64,000 nucleotides of DNA. Source: Aquatica leii. Its lineage: Eukaryota > Arthropoda > Insecta > Coleoptera > Lampyridae. The notes under the pieces were generated by a model that did no database searches, was not told the origin of the DNA, and saw only the letters and a program-made list of their open reading frames with translations. Location: NCBI GenBank assembly GCA_035610365.1, contig CM069433.1:52566487-52630486 (forward strand), given 5' to 3'. Position numbers and translations under genes: made by a program. Of this stretch, positions 33,518 to 46,870 are shown piece by piece (within the stretch, counting starts at the first letter, position 1; every line of letters begins with the position of its first letter).

Positions 33518-35276
33518 TTGTGCACATTTTACATCTTATCTGCATTATTTCTTTCTCTAACGTTCATCCAGGTTCACCGTTTTAGTTATATTTTCTTCTT
33601 TTAACTTCGCTCATTTTTTTAATAAGTAGTCTGTTGTCTCCACATATTTTGTATTTTTATGGTTTATCTTCTACTAATACTAATTTGTTGTTTTTTTTAA
33701 ATTTATAAATTAATACTTTGCAGTTACTTTTTTCAGAATGTTTGTTTTTAAATATTCTTTTAATTTTTATATAAATTTAGTTATAGTATTTGATATTTAA
33801 TTTTTTTTAAATTAAAAAAAATTTCAATCTTTTTATTTTATAGTTTTTATTCGTTTACCCATAAATACTGCAAATAGGCGTGAACCTAAAAAGCAACACT
33901 GTTACAACTCCTTTTATTAGCCAATCGTTTATTAATTTTTTTGTTAGACTTGCATCACAATACCTGTTCAAAAAATTAAAAATTGTGTGAAATCTCAACA
34001 TTAAAATACTGAAGTGTTTGAATGTTGCTAATGAATCAATGACATCATCATTATTAAAAAAAAGTTATGATTTTTACATGTATTGTTACGAGACTTTTAT
34101 CGCACAAAAATTGCTGGCGACTAACTTAGTTGAATTCGGAGATTACAGTCGTAAGCTCGTGGTGCTAAATTATAAAACAAATTAAAAATGCGCCAAAACA
34201 ATTAGAAGTTAAAATGATAGACACGTTTAAATCTATCTAACACTAAAACAAAATAAATGACATGGCACTGATTATAACAATAACTATATTTTTTATTTCT
34301 AATAAGAAGAGAAGAAGATTAAAGATAAAGATTAAAAAAAAGGTATTACGTAAGCAAGGTAAAATTATACAATTATCGAAGTAGACATATAATATAATAA
34401 AGTTAAATAATACGTAATTTCCGAGTTAATCATTGATTTAAAGCAAAACTAGTTACCTTACACTCGTTGCAAATCGCATTTAACGTGAATTGAAATAATA
34501 GAAACAAAAATATGCATACGTTAATTGTGATAATAACTATATCTACTTCGTGCGCATTTCACGTTTGACAAATGTACAAATTACTGGCAATTAAAAGAAA
34601 AGAATGATTATTTACGGCCGTTCATGCAGATAGCTATCGCACGATCTAACCTTCCCCTAAAACACTAAGAAAATGAAAGATTAGATATAGGATCGTATCA
34701 CAAATAAGTTGCTTATTGATAAACAATAAATCCGAATTAAATGCGTCAAGCATTCAAGGGATTTTTACTTTCTAAATGCAGGTAGGTTTTGTCTCGGAAG
34801 TGGCCTAACTGATCGAGATCCCCTTTTTGTACGTGCTTCTGAGTATAGCTTCTAGCGGAAAGTAATTGATTACTCATAAATCTTACCAAACGTGGTGTTA
34901 ACGTAAAATGCTAAGACAATTATACACCATAAAGTAGACAATTTATACACATTAGACTGTCATAAAACATTAAATATGAAGAAAGAATAATTACAATTGT
35001 AATCAAAGTTACCATTTCAATCATATAAGCAAACATCAATTATTCATTTACATTTTTCAAATTTTTATTTTCATATTTTTCATATTTTTTACAATGACGC
35101 CTTTTAATTTCTCCGGAATTAATTTTAATTTTGTTTATTTAGTCAATTTTTGCTTTTTCCGTAGAATGCTTTCTTGAAACTGATCCATTTTTTGGATTTC
35201 ATACGTTTGCGTTGATATATCATCACAAGCGACATGTAATAGCTAGTTCAATTGAAATTACTGTTAGGTTCCTTGG
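33518..35276. other. AT-rich, no gene seen
   Basis: No coding pattern or clear element in this 1.7 kb. Confidence 0.4.
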
Positions 35277-37891
35277 ACATAAACAGTCAATCCGCCGAAT
35301 GACTATTTCACCAACCGGCAAAAAACCAAAAAAAATTATTATACGTACGTTCAAATACAATTTAACACACCTACTGGTGTAGGATAATCTGCCGACCGAC
35401 CGCCGGCGTCGGTAAAAATAAAATTTACACACGCTCGCCGGTCGGTAAATTACCCGGTGAATTTGTTTCAATACACGCAATTTTACGCTTGTCGGCACAC
35501 AAACGGCGATTTTTTGTCGCCGACGTAAAAAATCGTAGTCTCGCACTAACTAAGCATCGCGCATTGTCTAGTTAAAACAAAAAATCTTGATATTAAAGCA
35601 TTCATTTGCACAGCTAGAAAAGTTTGTGATATGGGACAAGACAAGTGACAAATTTAAAGATAGAAATAAAACTAAAACAAAAGTAACTGATAGGAAAAGA
35701 GAAAGCCGAGTTAGAAATGTTATATAAACAACAACATTAATTATATTTTGCTTAATTGCCACGGTACAGATTTTTTAAAACTGTTAAACAATTGTGTAAA
35801 ATAGTTCCGTATTTCCTTCCCAGTTCCTCGCAAATTTCGTTCTCTTGGTATGTCTTCGAAGTTTAAAATTTCTAACGCATCGTCGATACGAAAACCATGT
35901 TTCATTCTTACCAAATTGTGCAAAATACACAATACCTGCTTTTACAACGTCGATGGCAAAGTCAGTGTACGTTTATAGACCGATAGAAAATTCTCCATTT
36001 GTTGCTAAAAATGCCAAATCTACGCTCAACATAACGCCTGGCACGTGATAAACGGTAATTAAATACACGTTGTTGTTGTGTTCAAATGGACGTAACAGTT
36101 TATCATTTAAATAAAAGGCTCATCGCCAACTAGAACATATAGCGGAACCGGATTTTCTGTTTGTGGTAAGCATTTTGAACCAGGTATATGCAAAGAATCT
36201 AAATGTAATGCATGAAAAAATGTTAATTTTTTTAATACGGTGGAATCGATTCTTTGCCATATGCTCCTATGTCAACATATCAAAAAAAGTATCTACAACT
36301 GCCAATAAGAAGACAGAAAAAAAATGTTTGTAGTTATAGAATAATGAACTACGTCGATGCGGCTTAACAATTTTAATGTGTTTCGCATCTATGGCCCCCA
36401 AACAGTTTACAAAATTGGCATTTTTAGCAAATCCTGCTTCGCATTCATTCCAAATATTTTCTGATGGCAGTGGGATGAATTCGTCAAGTAGGACTTCCCA
36501 ATTTTTTTTGCATACATCCCTCACAATTTGACTTATTGTTGATGTTCCTAATCTATATACGTAATGAAAGTCTGTAAAAGCCGCTTGCCGAATACCTGCC
36601 AGAGTATAAATGCAATAATATAAGTTGTTCTTTCAGGTAAAACGCTACTGCAGAAATGGAATAACATTTGGGACAGTTATATAAAATGTTATAAAAACAA
36701 TGAAACTCTTAAATCTGACGCTGGTTATAAAAAACAAACAAGTATATATTTTACCTTAAGTTCCAATTCCTTGCAGAAACAGTTGAACACAATACTGCAA
36801 TATACAATCTTACACAAGAATAAAATTAAAAAATGATGGAACAACAGAATGTAGATGATAACAGCAATTAAAGCAATTTTTAAACTGATTGAAATTTCAC
36901 CATTACTAATCCATGCAATTCAACTCCATCGACTTCTAAACGAGCGGCATCGCAAGCTAAAGCAAAGAAACAACCCCAAGACGATTTTAAAACCAATTTA
37001 TTCTTTGTTTTGAAACAATCGGACAGTACACTCACATTTGCTGAAGATAAACTGCTTTTGAATTCCATTTTGCCGACTGTAGAAAAATTGGACGAAAATG
37101 TGTAGAAGTTTTACAACTTCTACAACGCTTTAAGCATAAGCAAATATGTGCTTCTTTTACAAATACTTTTGCTATCAATAGATTTCTATCTTTGTGTGCA
37201 CGAACTTAGTCATATGACAGTAATTACAGCCCGTAGTTGGCACCAACTTACTATACATTCCATATCCACAAACTCCAACGCCACATTCATCTGATTCAAA
37301 TACATCTCTCTATCGCAATACTAAATATAAATAAAAATTTAATTCATTTAGTTTGTTTGCTGTGTTTTTTATATAAACATATTTAGTTCTAAAAATCTTA
37401 TTTCAATTCAATTTCTTATCTAATTGTAACTGCAATCATTTCTGCGGCTGGTATCCATTGTGTTATATTTGTTTCTTGGTAGCCTAATGATTCTCCAAAC
37501 GGTGTAGCAAATAATCAAATTTAGCTTTATGTTCTCTTAGTATTCCAAACAACGAATGAAATGCTCTTTCTGTACTCTTTTCTGCTACCAGTGGATGAAT
37601 CCATATTTTTCTTGCTAAAGCTATTTTGTATTTTATTTGTCTGTACACTAAATAAACAAGGGCAATCTTTCTTGCACATTTTATTTTTCAAAATGCAAAA
37701 GAATATATGCAAAGGTTAGTCTACGTCGTATGACAGTACGGCACTGGCAACATATAGAAATCCCGTACAGAGCCCGTAACCGATTAGTCGCTGGTACCGT
37801 GTGTAAAATAATCCCGATTTTCTTGCCGGTCGGTGAAATAGCTGGTCGGTGAAATAGCCGGTCGGTATAGATTGATCGTATGCAAGGGGTC
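35277..37891 (-). mobile_element. PIF/Harbinger transposon with TTA target duplication
   Basis: Ends GGTTCCTTGG (35277) and GACCCCTTGC (reverse complement, ending 37891), each bordered by TTA (35274-35276 and 37892-37894), the 3-bp duplication typical of Harbinger. Subterminal CTATTTCACCGACCGGCAA-like motifs recur at both ends, three times on the right. The 2615-bp element encodes a degraded DDE transposase on the minus strand. The companion MADF/Myb-like protein usual in this superfamily is not recognisable with confidence. Confidence 0.88.
35741..36545 (-). pseudogene. Harbinger transposase, broken
   Basis: Minus-strand readings: WEVLLDEFIPLPSENIW, then NFVNCLGAIDAKHIKI and FYNYKHFFSVFLLAVVD (first catalytic Asp in GAIDAKH), VLVGDEPF near 36.1 kb (second Asp), then in shifting frames the YHLSRARR/VERRFG-like region (third acidic residue) and VLCILHNLVRMKHGF before the stop at 35741. 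Domain order and motifs are those of PIF/Harbinger DDE nucleases of about 350-400 residues. Several frameshifts and stops between 36.3 and 35.95 kb make it inactive. Confidence 0.82.
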
Positions 37892-37894
37892 TTA

Positions 37895-40290
37895 CAGTAG
37901 CTTTTGTTTCTACCAAAAACAACAGATTTAGCTTAGATTTGTTTTTAGCCATAAATGTACATTTATTTTTTGAAGTGAAACTTTTTTTATTAAAGGGGTT
38001 ACAATTTTTGAACGTTACGATTGCATGAGAGTAATAGTTTGGTACGAAATGGTAAAAGAAAAGTGTGCGTAAGTGGGAATGCCAATATAAAGTATGCACC
38101 AGTGGTTGTAAAATGTTAATTTTTGAGCTCAAAAATAAACAAAAAATGTTCTTTTTAATTGAGTTCACATGCACCGAATAAACTTCGAATAAAAAATGCA
38201 TGCAAAATAGATTATTATTCATGTACAGAAACAAACTCAAGCAGAAAATTGATAAATTAAATTAAAGTTATGATTCTTTATGTAGTAGCATATCTGACCA
38301 ATAACATTATTTGTGATTCTAATAAATAGTGTGTACTATATTATAAAACGTAATACCTGACTTTTTTATTTGTATCATGTACAATGCACAATAAAAAATA
38401 CAGTGCTTTAGAATTTAGAATTTTGGATTTACATACTTAAATAAGGAAACGGCAAATTTGGCCTCCTTCCTCCAAACTACGAAAAAAAGACGACACGAGG
38501 AGATATTAATGTAGCGCATGTTAATTTTAAAAAAGAATGGATACTTTTTGGTTTAAATATTTTTACTTGACTGTAAATTTTTATTGTTTGTGTCAAAATA
38601 GCAAATTAATATGCAATTTTATAATAAATACTTATTTTTGAAACATATACTATGTAAGGTATTGAACACGCATTGTATGTATCGAGTGTAGTCAACTCGC
38701 AGTTAATTAAAAAAATCATAATACGATAGAAATACCTGTTTTGTTCACATTAAATATTCCATCAGCAATTTTTTTGAGATTTAATGTTTCTTCCTTTCCC
38801 TAATTTAATTATAAAATTTTGTAATCCCTTGTTTCTTGTATATGCAAAACATTTGAAATACGTTGTCACGGAAAAAAATATTATTGTAAAAAATCAATTG
38901 TAAAAATTCAATTTTAAAAAATTGTATCGATATCGACACTTAGACAAAACCGTATCGGGTTCTTAACAGAACGATTTTCCTGATCGAATTGTTTTGAATA
39001 TGGTTGTCGATAGTTGTTAATACGTTACATGGAATATGGTTTGCAATCGGCATTAATGCAATTTAATTAGTATGGTTAATTAGAAGATAAAAAGTCGATT
39101 ATGGTGGAATTCGACTAATTAGCACAAGATTTTGCCGCTGGCAAATAGTATCAGGAATATTGAAGAAGACCTCACTGATGTGTGGATTAAATAAACGACA
39201 TTACTTCTTTAACATCGTAGCGTCGTTGCATATGCAATATCTCTTTTTTTATATTATAACTTATTCGAAACATGCCGGCAAGTAGTTTAATTTATAGCTT
39301 TGTATGTTGATGCACTTGTAAACCTTTTAAGTAATTGACAAATTTGTAAAGTAGTAATATACGTTTTTTGTTTGTATAGATTTTATTTTTCGAACACGTT
39401 AGATACAAACATTTAGTGTTTGCCTTAAAAATTGTATCAACTACTATGTTAAAATATGTGGGTCTTGCAGATGATGTACTTTCTGATCTTATAACAGTAT
39501 GTAGTTGGCATTTTATAAACCATAAAAACCAACCTTTTCTAGCCTTTTTCCAATCGGCATTAAATGTACGTATTTTTTTGTAGCTAATAAATTTAAGCTC
39601 TTAGGTTACTTGTTGTTAAGCCAAATTTTTGTTGTAAATCTAATAAATAATTCGTCATTTTGGCTTCTTTAGAGAAAATTGTCTATTTAGTACTTAAAGT
39701 TGCTTTTGTTGTTACTAATTTTCTCTTCAGTCTATTTTTTTCTGCTAGAGAACAACTTGAATTGTGATTAAACTTTAACAATCTTTAACTTAAGTTAATC
39801 ATATATTTCTAATCCTGAACAAAAAGGTGGACTGTGATTTACTAGGATATAGCAGAAAAAAAACCTTTCAATAAAATATGTTGTCTAAAAATCTATTGGC
39901 AACGTACCACTAAAATGTCAATTCTTAAAAACTTTACAAATCTTTCTTGTAAGAAGTCGATACTTTGGAAAAGTTATAAATCTTTGACTTAAACTGTTCA
40001 AAGTATTAAGCAATTTTATATTACAAACTAAATCATCTTTACAGTATATTTAACGTTAAAGAACTTGTGTTTTGAACACTTATTGCAAACAAACTATAAA
40101 ACTTGTTATAAAGTCTTACAATTACATATTTTTTTAAAAAATAAATAAAGAGTTACTACAGCAGTACTTTGTTCTCGTAGTCTATTAAAAATTGTTTATC
40201 TGCGTACCTGCTAAACTACTACTACGTACACTAGTACTTCTAAGTTGCATTTTATGATTTTTTCTTACTTATACTGATGTTACTAAAAAG
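37895..40290. other. AT-rich, no gene seen
   Basis: No coding pattern. CGATATCGA- and GATCG-rich stretches at 38.93-39.0 kb have no assigned role. Confidence 0.4.
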
Positions 40291-40293
40291 TGT

Positions 40294-40410
40294 AGAAAAC
40301 TTTCGGGAGGTTCTTGTACATTTCGAGAACGTTCACCAAAAGATATACAAAATTCTTGAACGTTTGGCCAAAATGTATAAATGCGGCACAAACAAATCAT
40401 AGGCCAGTTA
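40294..40410 (+). promoter_or_regulatory. Heat-shock-type core promoter (HSEs, TATA, initiator)
   Basis: TTCGAGAACGTTC (40322-40334) is a perfect three-unit heat-shock element (TTCnnGAAnnTTC). TTCTTGAACGTTT (40353-40365) is a second with one mismatch, and looser GAA/TTC units lie at 40294-40313. TATAAAT follows at 40376-40382, and CCAGTTA with its A at 40406 sits 30 bp from the TATA start, fitting the arthropod initiator (TCAGTT). Spacing and order match hsp promoters. No heat-shock protein reading frame follows. It could instead be the LTR or promoter of a mobile element, but no paired LTR is visible. Confidence 0.6.
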
Positions 40411-40749
40411 TTCCAGCAATTCGAAGACCGCTGTGTTAAAAAGATTTATCAAGTTTAAATAAATAATTAATTAACGTGACTTTAAAGTAAACAATAAGTG
40501 TTAAACTAAAATTCTGCGTGGACTTTATTTTCGTGTGATAGTTCTCTATATAAATTAGTGTGTTTTTTATTAAATATCCTTAGATTTAATTAATTCGATT
40601 AGTTATAAACGTGTACATATTTTTAGTATAAATAAATTAATTAGTAATAATAAACGTTACAGTAGAAACTTGGAGAAAAAGTAGACATGTTGAATACACT
40701 GCGAAAATACTACTAATTGAAAGTATAAGTGACAATAAGATCTGCAAAG
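40406..40749 (+). ncRNA. Putative first exon of a heat-inducible non-coding transcript
   Basis: Inferred transcript start at 40406. A donor-like CAAAG|GTAATT ends the interval at 40749. The only ATG frame noted is MLNTLRKYY (40686-40715). No long open frame exists downstream for several kb. Function is inferred only from the promoter upstream and the tandem arrays downstream. Confidence 0.3.
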
Positions 40750-42753
40750 GTAATTATAGCTTTTCTTATTGGCAAAAATAAATTCTTATAAAACCAAAGG
40801 TTAAGAAAATCTGCAATAAATTCCATTAAACATGAGTAAAATTGTAGGCGCAAAACTGGAAAAAATTGCTTAGGAGATTATGCTCCGTTATGCGCCAAGA
40901 AATAGGACATGGCAATAACTAAGAGTAGAAGAAGAAAAACAAATGAAAAAATGATTACATATTAAAACCAAACAGGAAGAATTCTTAAAAGATACATGCT
41001 AAAAGTCAACATTATCAAATTATTTACAAAATAGTTTTCTTTATTTTATTTATTTATATTCCAGTTTGCAGTAATGTATTTTTTACAAGTAATTAAAATT
41101 AAACTTTAAAAGCAAATATTACACATCGTACAACACACAACGTATCAACATAGTAGATAAGTTAGGCACTTCTTTAGATAAATTGTATAAAATAATAAAA
41201 TAGGAAATTGTGCAATAGTGTAAATAAATTTTAAGCTAATTGAACAACAAATATAAACAAAAACGAGGAAAAACAAATTTTATTAGGATAAGTAAAACCA
41301 AATATGGATAAGATAAATTAACAAGTATTTCAGGATTTTATTATTCATAATCATGAGTACAAATTCTTCTAAAAATTCTACGTTAATTGTACTAAAAAAT
41401 TATACCAGGTAATTCAACATTCTAGAAAACTGGCAAGTTTATTTATGAAATACGATAAAAAAAATTAATGTAAAAGTTGTTTTGTTAAATGTTTCCCATT
41501 TACTGAAATAATTTTTTTATATACAGTTTTTATGTAATCATAATAATCATAACTTTTTTTTAAACCTAGGGTTATTTGAGTTTTTCGTTGTTTTAAAATT
41601 TATAACATTTGTATAAAAAAAAATTTGATTTGTTAAACCGTATCTGAAGATGTTTTACTTTTTAAAAAAATACTACAAATGTAAAACTATAGCAACAAAT
41701 TAATTCTCTCAATTTTTTGGTATTCGCTAAACTAAACTACATTCTAACGTGATACTGTAAATTTTTGAAAATATCATCTAGCGTGTTCATTTCTTTGTCA
41801 AGTTTTTGCATATTTGACATGCAAAAATCTTAATTTTTTTTAATAGTTTCATATATTATTTATTTATGCATTTTATAATTTTTTGTTCAATCTTAAGGTC
41901 GCAGTTTGTACGCCTATAGTTATGCAATATGGCAAAGCATTGAATAAAATTGGTTGTATATACATTGGCGTCACACAAATAATAATTTTTATATTTGTCA
42001 AGATAATATGGTGTACGGTCTAGATCGGTCGCTCAAACCTTGATAAATAATCGCTGTATATGTTTTTTATGTTTGCAGCTCTTTTGCTGCGTGCACGAAA
42101 CTCACCTGACCTTGAGCGTAAATACATACGATACGATATATAAACAAAAACACAACTCAAATTACTTTTTACTGAACCGGTTGCAATAACTATATTATCG
42201 TCTTCAGAAACAATAATAATTTTTTTGATACATTTATTAGGTGTGGTTTTATCACGTTAGGTGCGTTTATACATTTATTCCGTAAATTAATTTGCACGGT
42301 TTATACATTGAAATTAATAGCTACTAATTTCGTAGTTTTGAAAATCTGATTAGTTGAAACACCTACACTGAGCTTTGATGCAGCAAAATTATATTAATGT
42401 CAATTTCCATACTTATACTAATATGAAGGAACTCGAATTTTGACTACTTAAGAAAATGTTTAATCCCAAAAGAGAAAATTCGTGACTTTTTGAGCAGTTG
42501 GAACTCACAAAACTTAATACACGTGATTGGGAGTTTTTTTTAAGAGTATTTAAGTCATGGAGCTTTTACCTTACTTTTTAGATATACGTGTTGATAAGTC
42601 CCACACAGCCAAAAGTAACCAAAAGTCGTAATAAAGGTAACCGCTTTGGATTGGCAAATGTGATCATAGAGTACCTAAAGGCACACCCAATGGTAAACTA
42701 TGTCTCACTTAATCCCTCCATAGGATACTCTTATACTGACCTTGCGTGTATTC
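40750..42753. other. AT-rich, no protein gene seen
   Basis: Possible intron and second exon of the inferred transcript. The reading at 40.83-40.98 kb (KIVGAKLEKIA...) might be a LINE scrap, but it is too weak to call. Confidence 0.3.
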
Positions 42754-43260
42754 AACGGTCAACCTTTTAGGATAACCCGAAATTAACCGAAACGGACCAC
42801 TTATTGTCCACTTTTAAAGCTACTCAAAATATACTTCTTTTCAGTTATTCATTGGTCAACTTGTTGGGCTAACCTAAAGTTAATCGAAATGCCCGGTGCA
42901 TAGTTGAATTTTAAAACTACTAAAAAGATACCATTTTGTGTTTGCTCAACGTTCAACCTGTTAGGGTAATCTAAAGTTAATCGAAAGTGATTGTTAATGG
43001 TTGGTATTTAAAACTGCCTAAAAGATACTAATTTTTGTTTACTTAACGTTCAACCTGTTAGGATAACTTAAAGTTAATCTAAATGGGTAATTTACTATTT
43101 AATTTTAAAGTTGTTTAAAATATACAATTTTTGCAGTTGTTTAAGAATCAACCTGAAGTTAACTGTAAAAGAATTGTTGGGTTTTAAAACTGCTTAAAAA
43201 ATACTATTTTTTCAGTTTCTCAACGATTAATAGCTGCTTAACAGATATCTTATAGTTAAC
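42754..43260 (+). repeat. Tandem array, 97-98 bp unit, about five copies
   Basis: Units begin with TCAACCTGTTAGGRTAA at about 42757, 42854, 42951, 43049 and 43147, with a shortened copy from about 43221. Each continues with AAAGTTAATCGAAATG, then TTTTAAAACTGCTTAAAAG and ATACTATTTTTG. The spacing is regular while the sequence is diverged, so the array is old. It has no open frame. Confidence 0.85.
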
Positions 43261-43364
43261 ATTTGAAAATAAAACACATTAAAGGTGCAAGTCTTGAAAA
43301 ACAGATTTTATACGATACGATATAATACATATATATTTATTACTATACTAACATTAGAATGTCT

Positions 43365-43445
43365 TCCGGGTTTGGACCGTGTCATAGTTGCAACCGAAGC
43401 TGCCAACGTTTCGCCCACTTTCGTAAGGGGCTTCATCAGGGCGTG
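43365..43445 (-). repeat. Penelope-type terminal (pLTR) remnant with hammerhead-like core
   Basis: The minus-strand sequence CCCTGATGAAGCCCC, then TTACGAAAGTGGGCGAAACG and TTGGCAGC, matches a sequence commonly found in the terminal repeats of Penelope-like elements. CTGATGA, a GCCC/GGGC stem and GAAA resemble a hammerhead core, with one extra base before the stem. No coding part is nearby. Confidence 0.5.
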
Positions 43446-46290
43446 AGATAAATCGCAAAACTCAAACAAGCAATCGAAATCTAACTAAGAACTTCTCAAA
43501 AGTTAGGTTATCCACTTGTAAAACAAGCCATAACCTAAACTATGAAAAGGTAAGAAAGAAAACGCTATTACATATTTATTACTTATTTACTAATTTAAAC
43601 ATATCTAAAATAAATGTCATCGCCTTTAACCCTTTTTCACTCTTTCTCTCGATTTGCTAATCCACACCTTTGTCGCCACTAAAACGTAGATTTCGTCACT
43701 GTGGAAACTATTCATTTTACGGAAGCTGAAATTAGAAAAAATACTTAACTAAACCACCAATATTTAAATTTGATTTTTTACAGGGTTCCCAGCTATCTAG
43801 AAAATTGTAAAAAATCTGGGTATTCTAAAATCAGGGCAAACATGTAAAATTTAGAGAAAGCCTGTTTCTATGTCTTTTTGTATACTGACCGTTCATCTGC
43901 AATTTTCAATGATGTGTTCTTTTGTGTCTGTTAAAAACATGTATAAAGATGTTTTACCTTTATAACTGGAACTTTTAGTATAACACAATTACATAAAGTT
44001 AACACTCGACTTGTACAACACAACACGCACATCAACAAAACTTGAAAGATTGTCTAGCAGGTAAAAAAAACGACGTTCAATTTTAAACTAGTCTTAAAAC
44101 AACCCAGTGGTTATTTAAATTACTATACCCATTTTCTTTCACTTCAACAACATAATTTTAAATTTTACAAACGGTGGGCGTTTGTTTAATGTTAATTCAA
44201 TAATTCTTGAAATCTGTTTTTGTTAAGTTTTAATTAACCCCGTAACGTGCATGCTCGAGTTAATTCTATTACGCGAAATGGGCCAAAATAGGCACGCTCG
44301 AATTAATTCGAGCGGTATTGCTATATGAAACATAAGAAAAAATGGCCTTTTTGATTTTTTTATTTACATCTGTCTTGTAAGCTATAAAATGTTAGAGTAA
44401 TATTACTTTTCGTACAGTTGTAAAACAAAGAAACGTTTTTTTTTGTAAATTACAAATAGGTACAATTGTTTATTCTTTTTTATAATTATTATTGATTTAG
44501 TAGTGAAAGACTTTTTTTGTGATGTAATATATAAAAATTATAAAACTGCAAAGATAAGTGTTTATAGACAGTTATTTTGTGTTTAGTTATTACTTTTGGC
44601 CAAAATAAAGTTCAATAGTGTATTTTCTTAAATTTAAAAAAAAAGGTTTTTAGTCGTTTTTAAAAAAAAGTGCTTTAGGAGGTTTAATAAGAAATTGAGA
44701 ATAATCAGTACAAATGTCATATCCTCATTGTTAACTGCGACATGAAAACTTAAGTTACAATTTTTTTACGAAATTTAATTTTTTTTTCAATGATGGCTGC
44801 ATGATAAAAAACTGTTGAATTAATTCCAGAAAGTTCATTTGAAGCACTAGATCAATTATTGTATTGTCACTTGCGACATTAATAATACTTTTTTACCGTA
44901 TCGCGAATAAACTATCCTTTAATAAGAAACACTAAAATTTGCCTGTATTACGTTTTGAAATTGGATATTGATGCTCATATAGCTCCTTTATGAGTCACAA
45001 TATTAAAGTTGCTTAAATACAAAACTTGTTCGGTATGTCTGTTTGGAAAAATACATTTTTCTTGTTTGCTGTCAAGAGGCTAAGTTTATATTGTAATTGT
45101 TTAACGGATTTGTTAAAGCAGAAATGAATATTAAACTGTTCTCAAAGTAATAACAATTTGTTTTAAAAAAAAATTGTTAGCATCGGCAGAATGAGATTGT
45201 TTGAATGAAATTTCCGTTAAAACTGCAATATCTAAGAAAAAGACCTTGAATGGTCGAAGAGACCGACACATTGAAGGGATTAAAATATCCACAAAGGCTA
45301 TTGTTTGGTGCCCAGTTAACACAGAGTCTCAATGCAAAATAAGTTCTTAAATTAATCATTTACCGTAACGGATGAAACAAAACCAACAACAAAAAAAGTT
45401 TTTACAATCAACATTAAGATGCCATCGCGTTTATTAATACTTTCTCTTTAACCTGCCAAACGCCTTTGAAGAAAAACTTGATATTTTTTATCGATTTGGG
45501 CGATAATTTGAAATATTATCAATACGATTTTGTATCGATCCACATTACAAATTATAAAAAAGTTTGTATAAAAAAAATAATTTTTAGGTTGAAATTAAAT
45601 TTAAAAAATCATTAGGCTACAAACAAAATAGAACAATGTTTATGACGATAATCGGATTAAAATGGTATGTTCCAGAAAACTGTTGTGCGAGCGTAATGTT
45701 GGAACTAAAACAAAGTTTCTTTCTAAAGATTTCATTGTCTGACAATTAGATTTTTATTATACATGTAAGCAGTAACTAAACTTACAAACACTAATTAATA
45801 ATAATCAATTACACTTACAACTCCACTAAAATGTTTCTTTTCAAATACAAGTTTTTTTAAGATAATTAGTTTCAGCGTATACAACTACGGATCCTATGTA
45901 CTTATAAAAATTACAACAAATAATTAGCGTAACAATGACTGCAGGTTACATCTGCAGTGTTTTTAAATATTTTTAAAACAAGTGTTTGTCTATTTAAAAA
46001 AACATACCCTTGAATTTGTTGTAATTGGAGCTCACGGAGCGACTAACTAACTTCTGACAATTTCGATCAATTCTTTAAAAAGTCATAATTTGAAAACTAA
46101 GCGGTAATGCACAAAAAGCTGAAATAAGGGTACTTTTTTTGCCATAAGAATCACCAAAAATCAGAAACACAATTGGTAAACTTATTTCTTAGTTTCTCCT
46201 TGTAAGTCGTAATAATAGTAAGAGGTAACTATTAGAAGATAGAAAAGTAATTTTGGTTCAGGGTGATTTTTCTTCCGAGGACGTTTTTCC
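43446..46290. other. AT-rich, no gene seen
   Basis: No coding pattern. A small inverted CTCGAGTTAATT/AATTCGAGC motif pair lies at 44252-44311. Confidence 0.35.
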
Positions 46291-46870
46291 GAGATACAGT
46301 CTTATTCTACACAAAAACATTCTACTAAAAAGTAAATTTTTAGGATTAACATAAAATTAACTTTTTAGAATGTCTCTTTCACAACTTTTATAGACATTGA
46401 TTATAAAACTCACCGAAAATAACATTTATGTGGTTACTAAAACGACATGTAGTCTCATTCTGTACTATAAGGCTACTAAAAACTTAATTTTTAGAATTAC
46501 CATTAAATTAATTTTGTAGGATGTCAGCTGTGTAACTTTTTCAAGACATTAATTAGAAATCTCTGAAAAGATATCGAAAAGTTAACTTATAGGGTTAGTA
46601 AAAAACAAGTAGTCTCATTTTATACTTGAAAGCTCTTAATAGGTTAATTTTTATGGTTACCATCAAGTTAACTTTTTAAAACGGCTTTTGAGTAACAATT
46701 AAAGTTGTCTATTGAAAAGTTATCCAAAAGTCAACCTCTGTGGGTAAGAAACGAGATAGGTCGCCATATTTTATACTTTAAGCTTATACAAAAAGTAACC
46801 ATTACGTTTACAATTTGGCTGATTATTAGGAATAACTATTTGTCGTGAATAAGTTAAACATTAAAGACAC
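46291..46870 (+). repeat. Tandem array, about 150-160 bp unit, about four copies
   Basis: Recurring landmarks: AGTCTTATTCTACAC (46298), AGTCTCATTCTGTAC (46451), AGTCTCATTTTATAC (46611) and GTCGCCATATTTTATAC (46760), each followed by a TTAATTTTTAGGATTACCAT-like stretch and AAATTAACTTTTTAGAATG. Diverged units, no open frame. Confidence 0.7.

Noticed and set aside
37716-38240. 174-codon minus-strand open frame
   Set aside because: Its C-terminal third is the Harbinger terminal repeat and the rest is Phe/Lys/Asn-rich AT-biased translation; a chance frame.
42588-42770. 60-codon open frame at the start of the tandem array
   Set aside because: Runs into the repeat units, has no recognisable domain and is not kept in later units.
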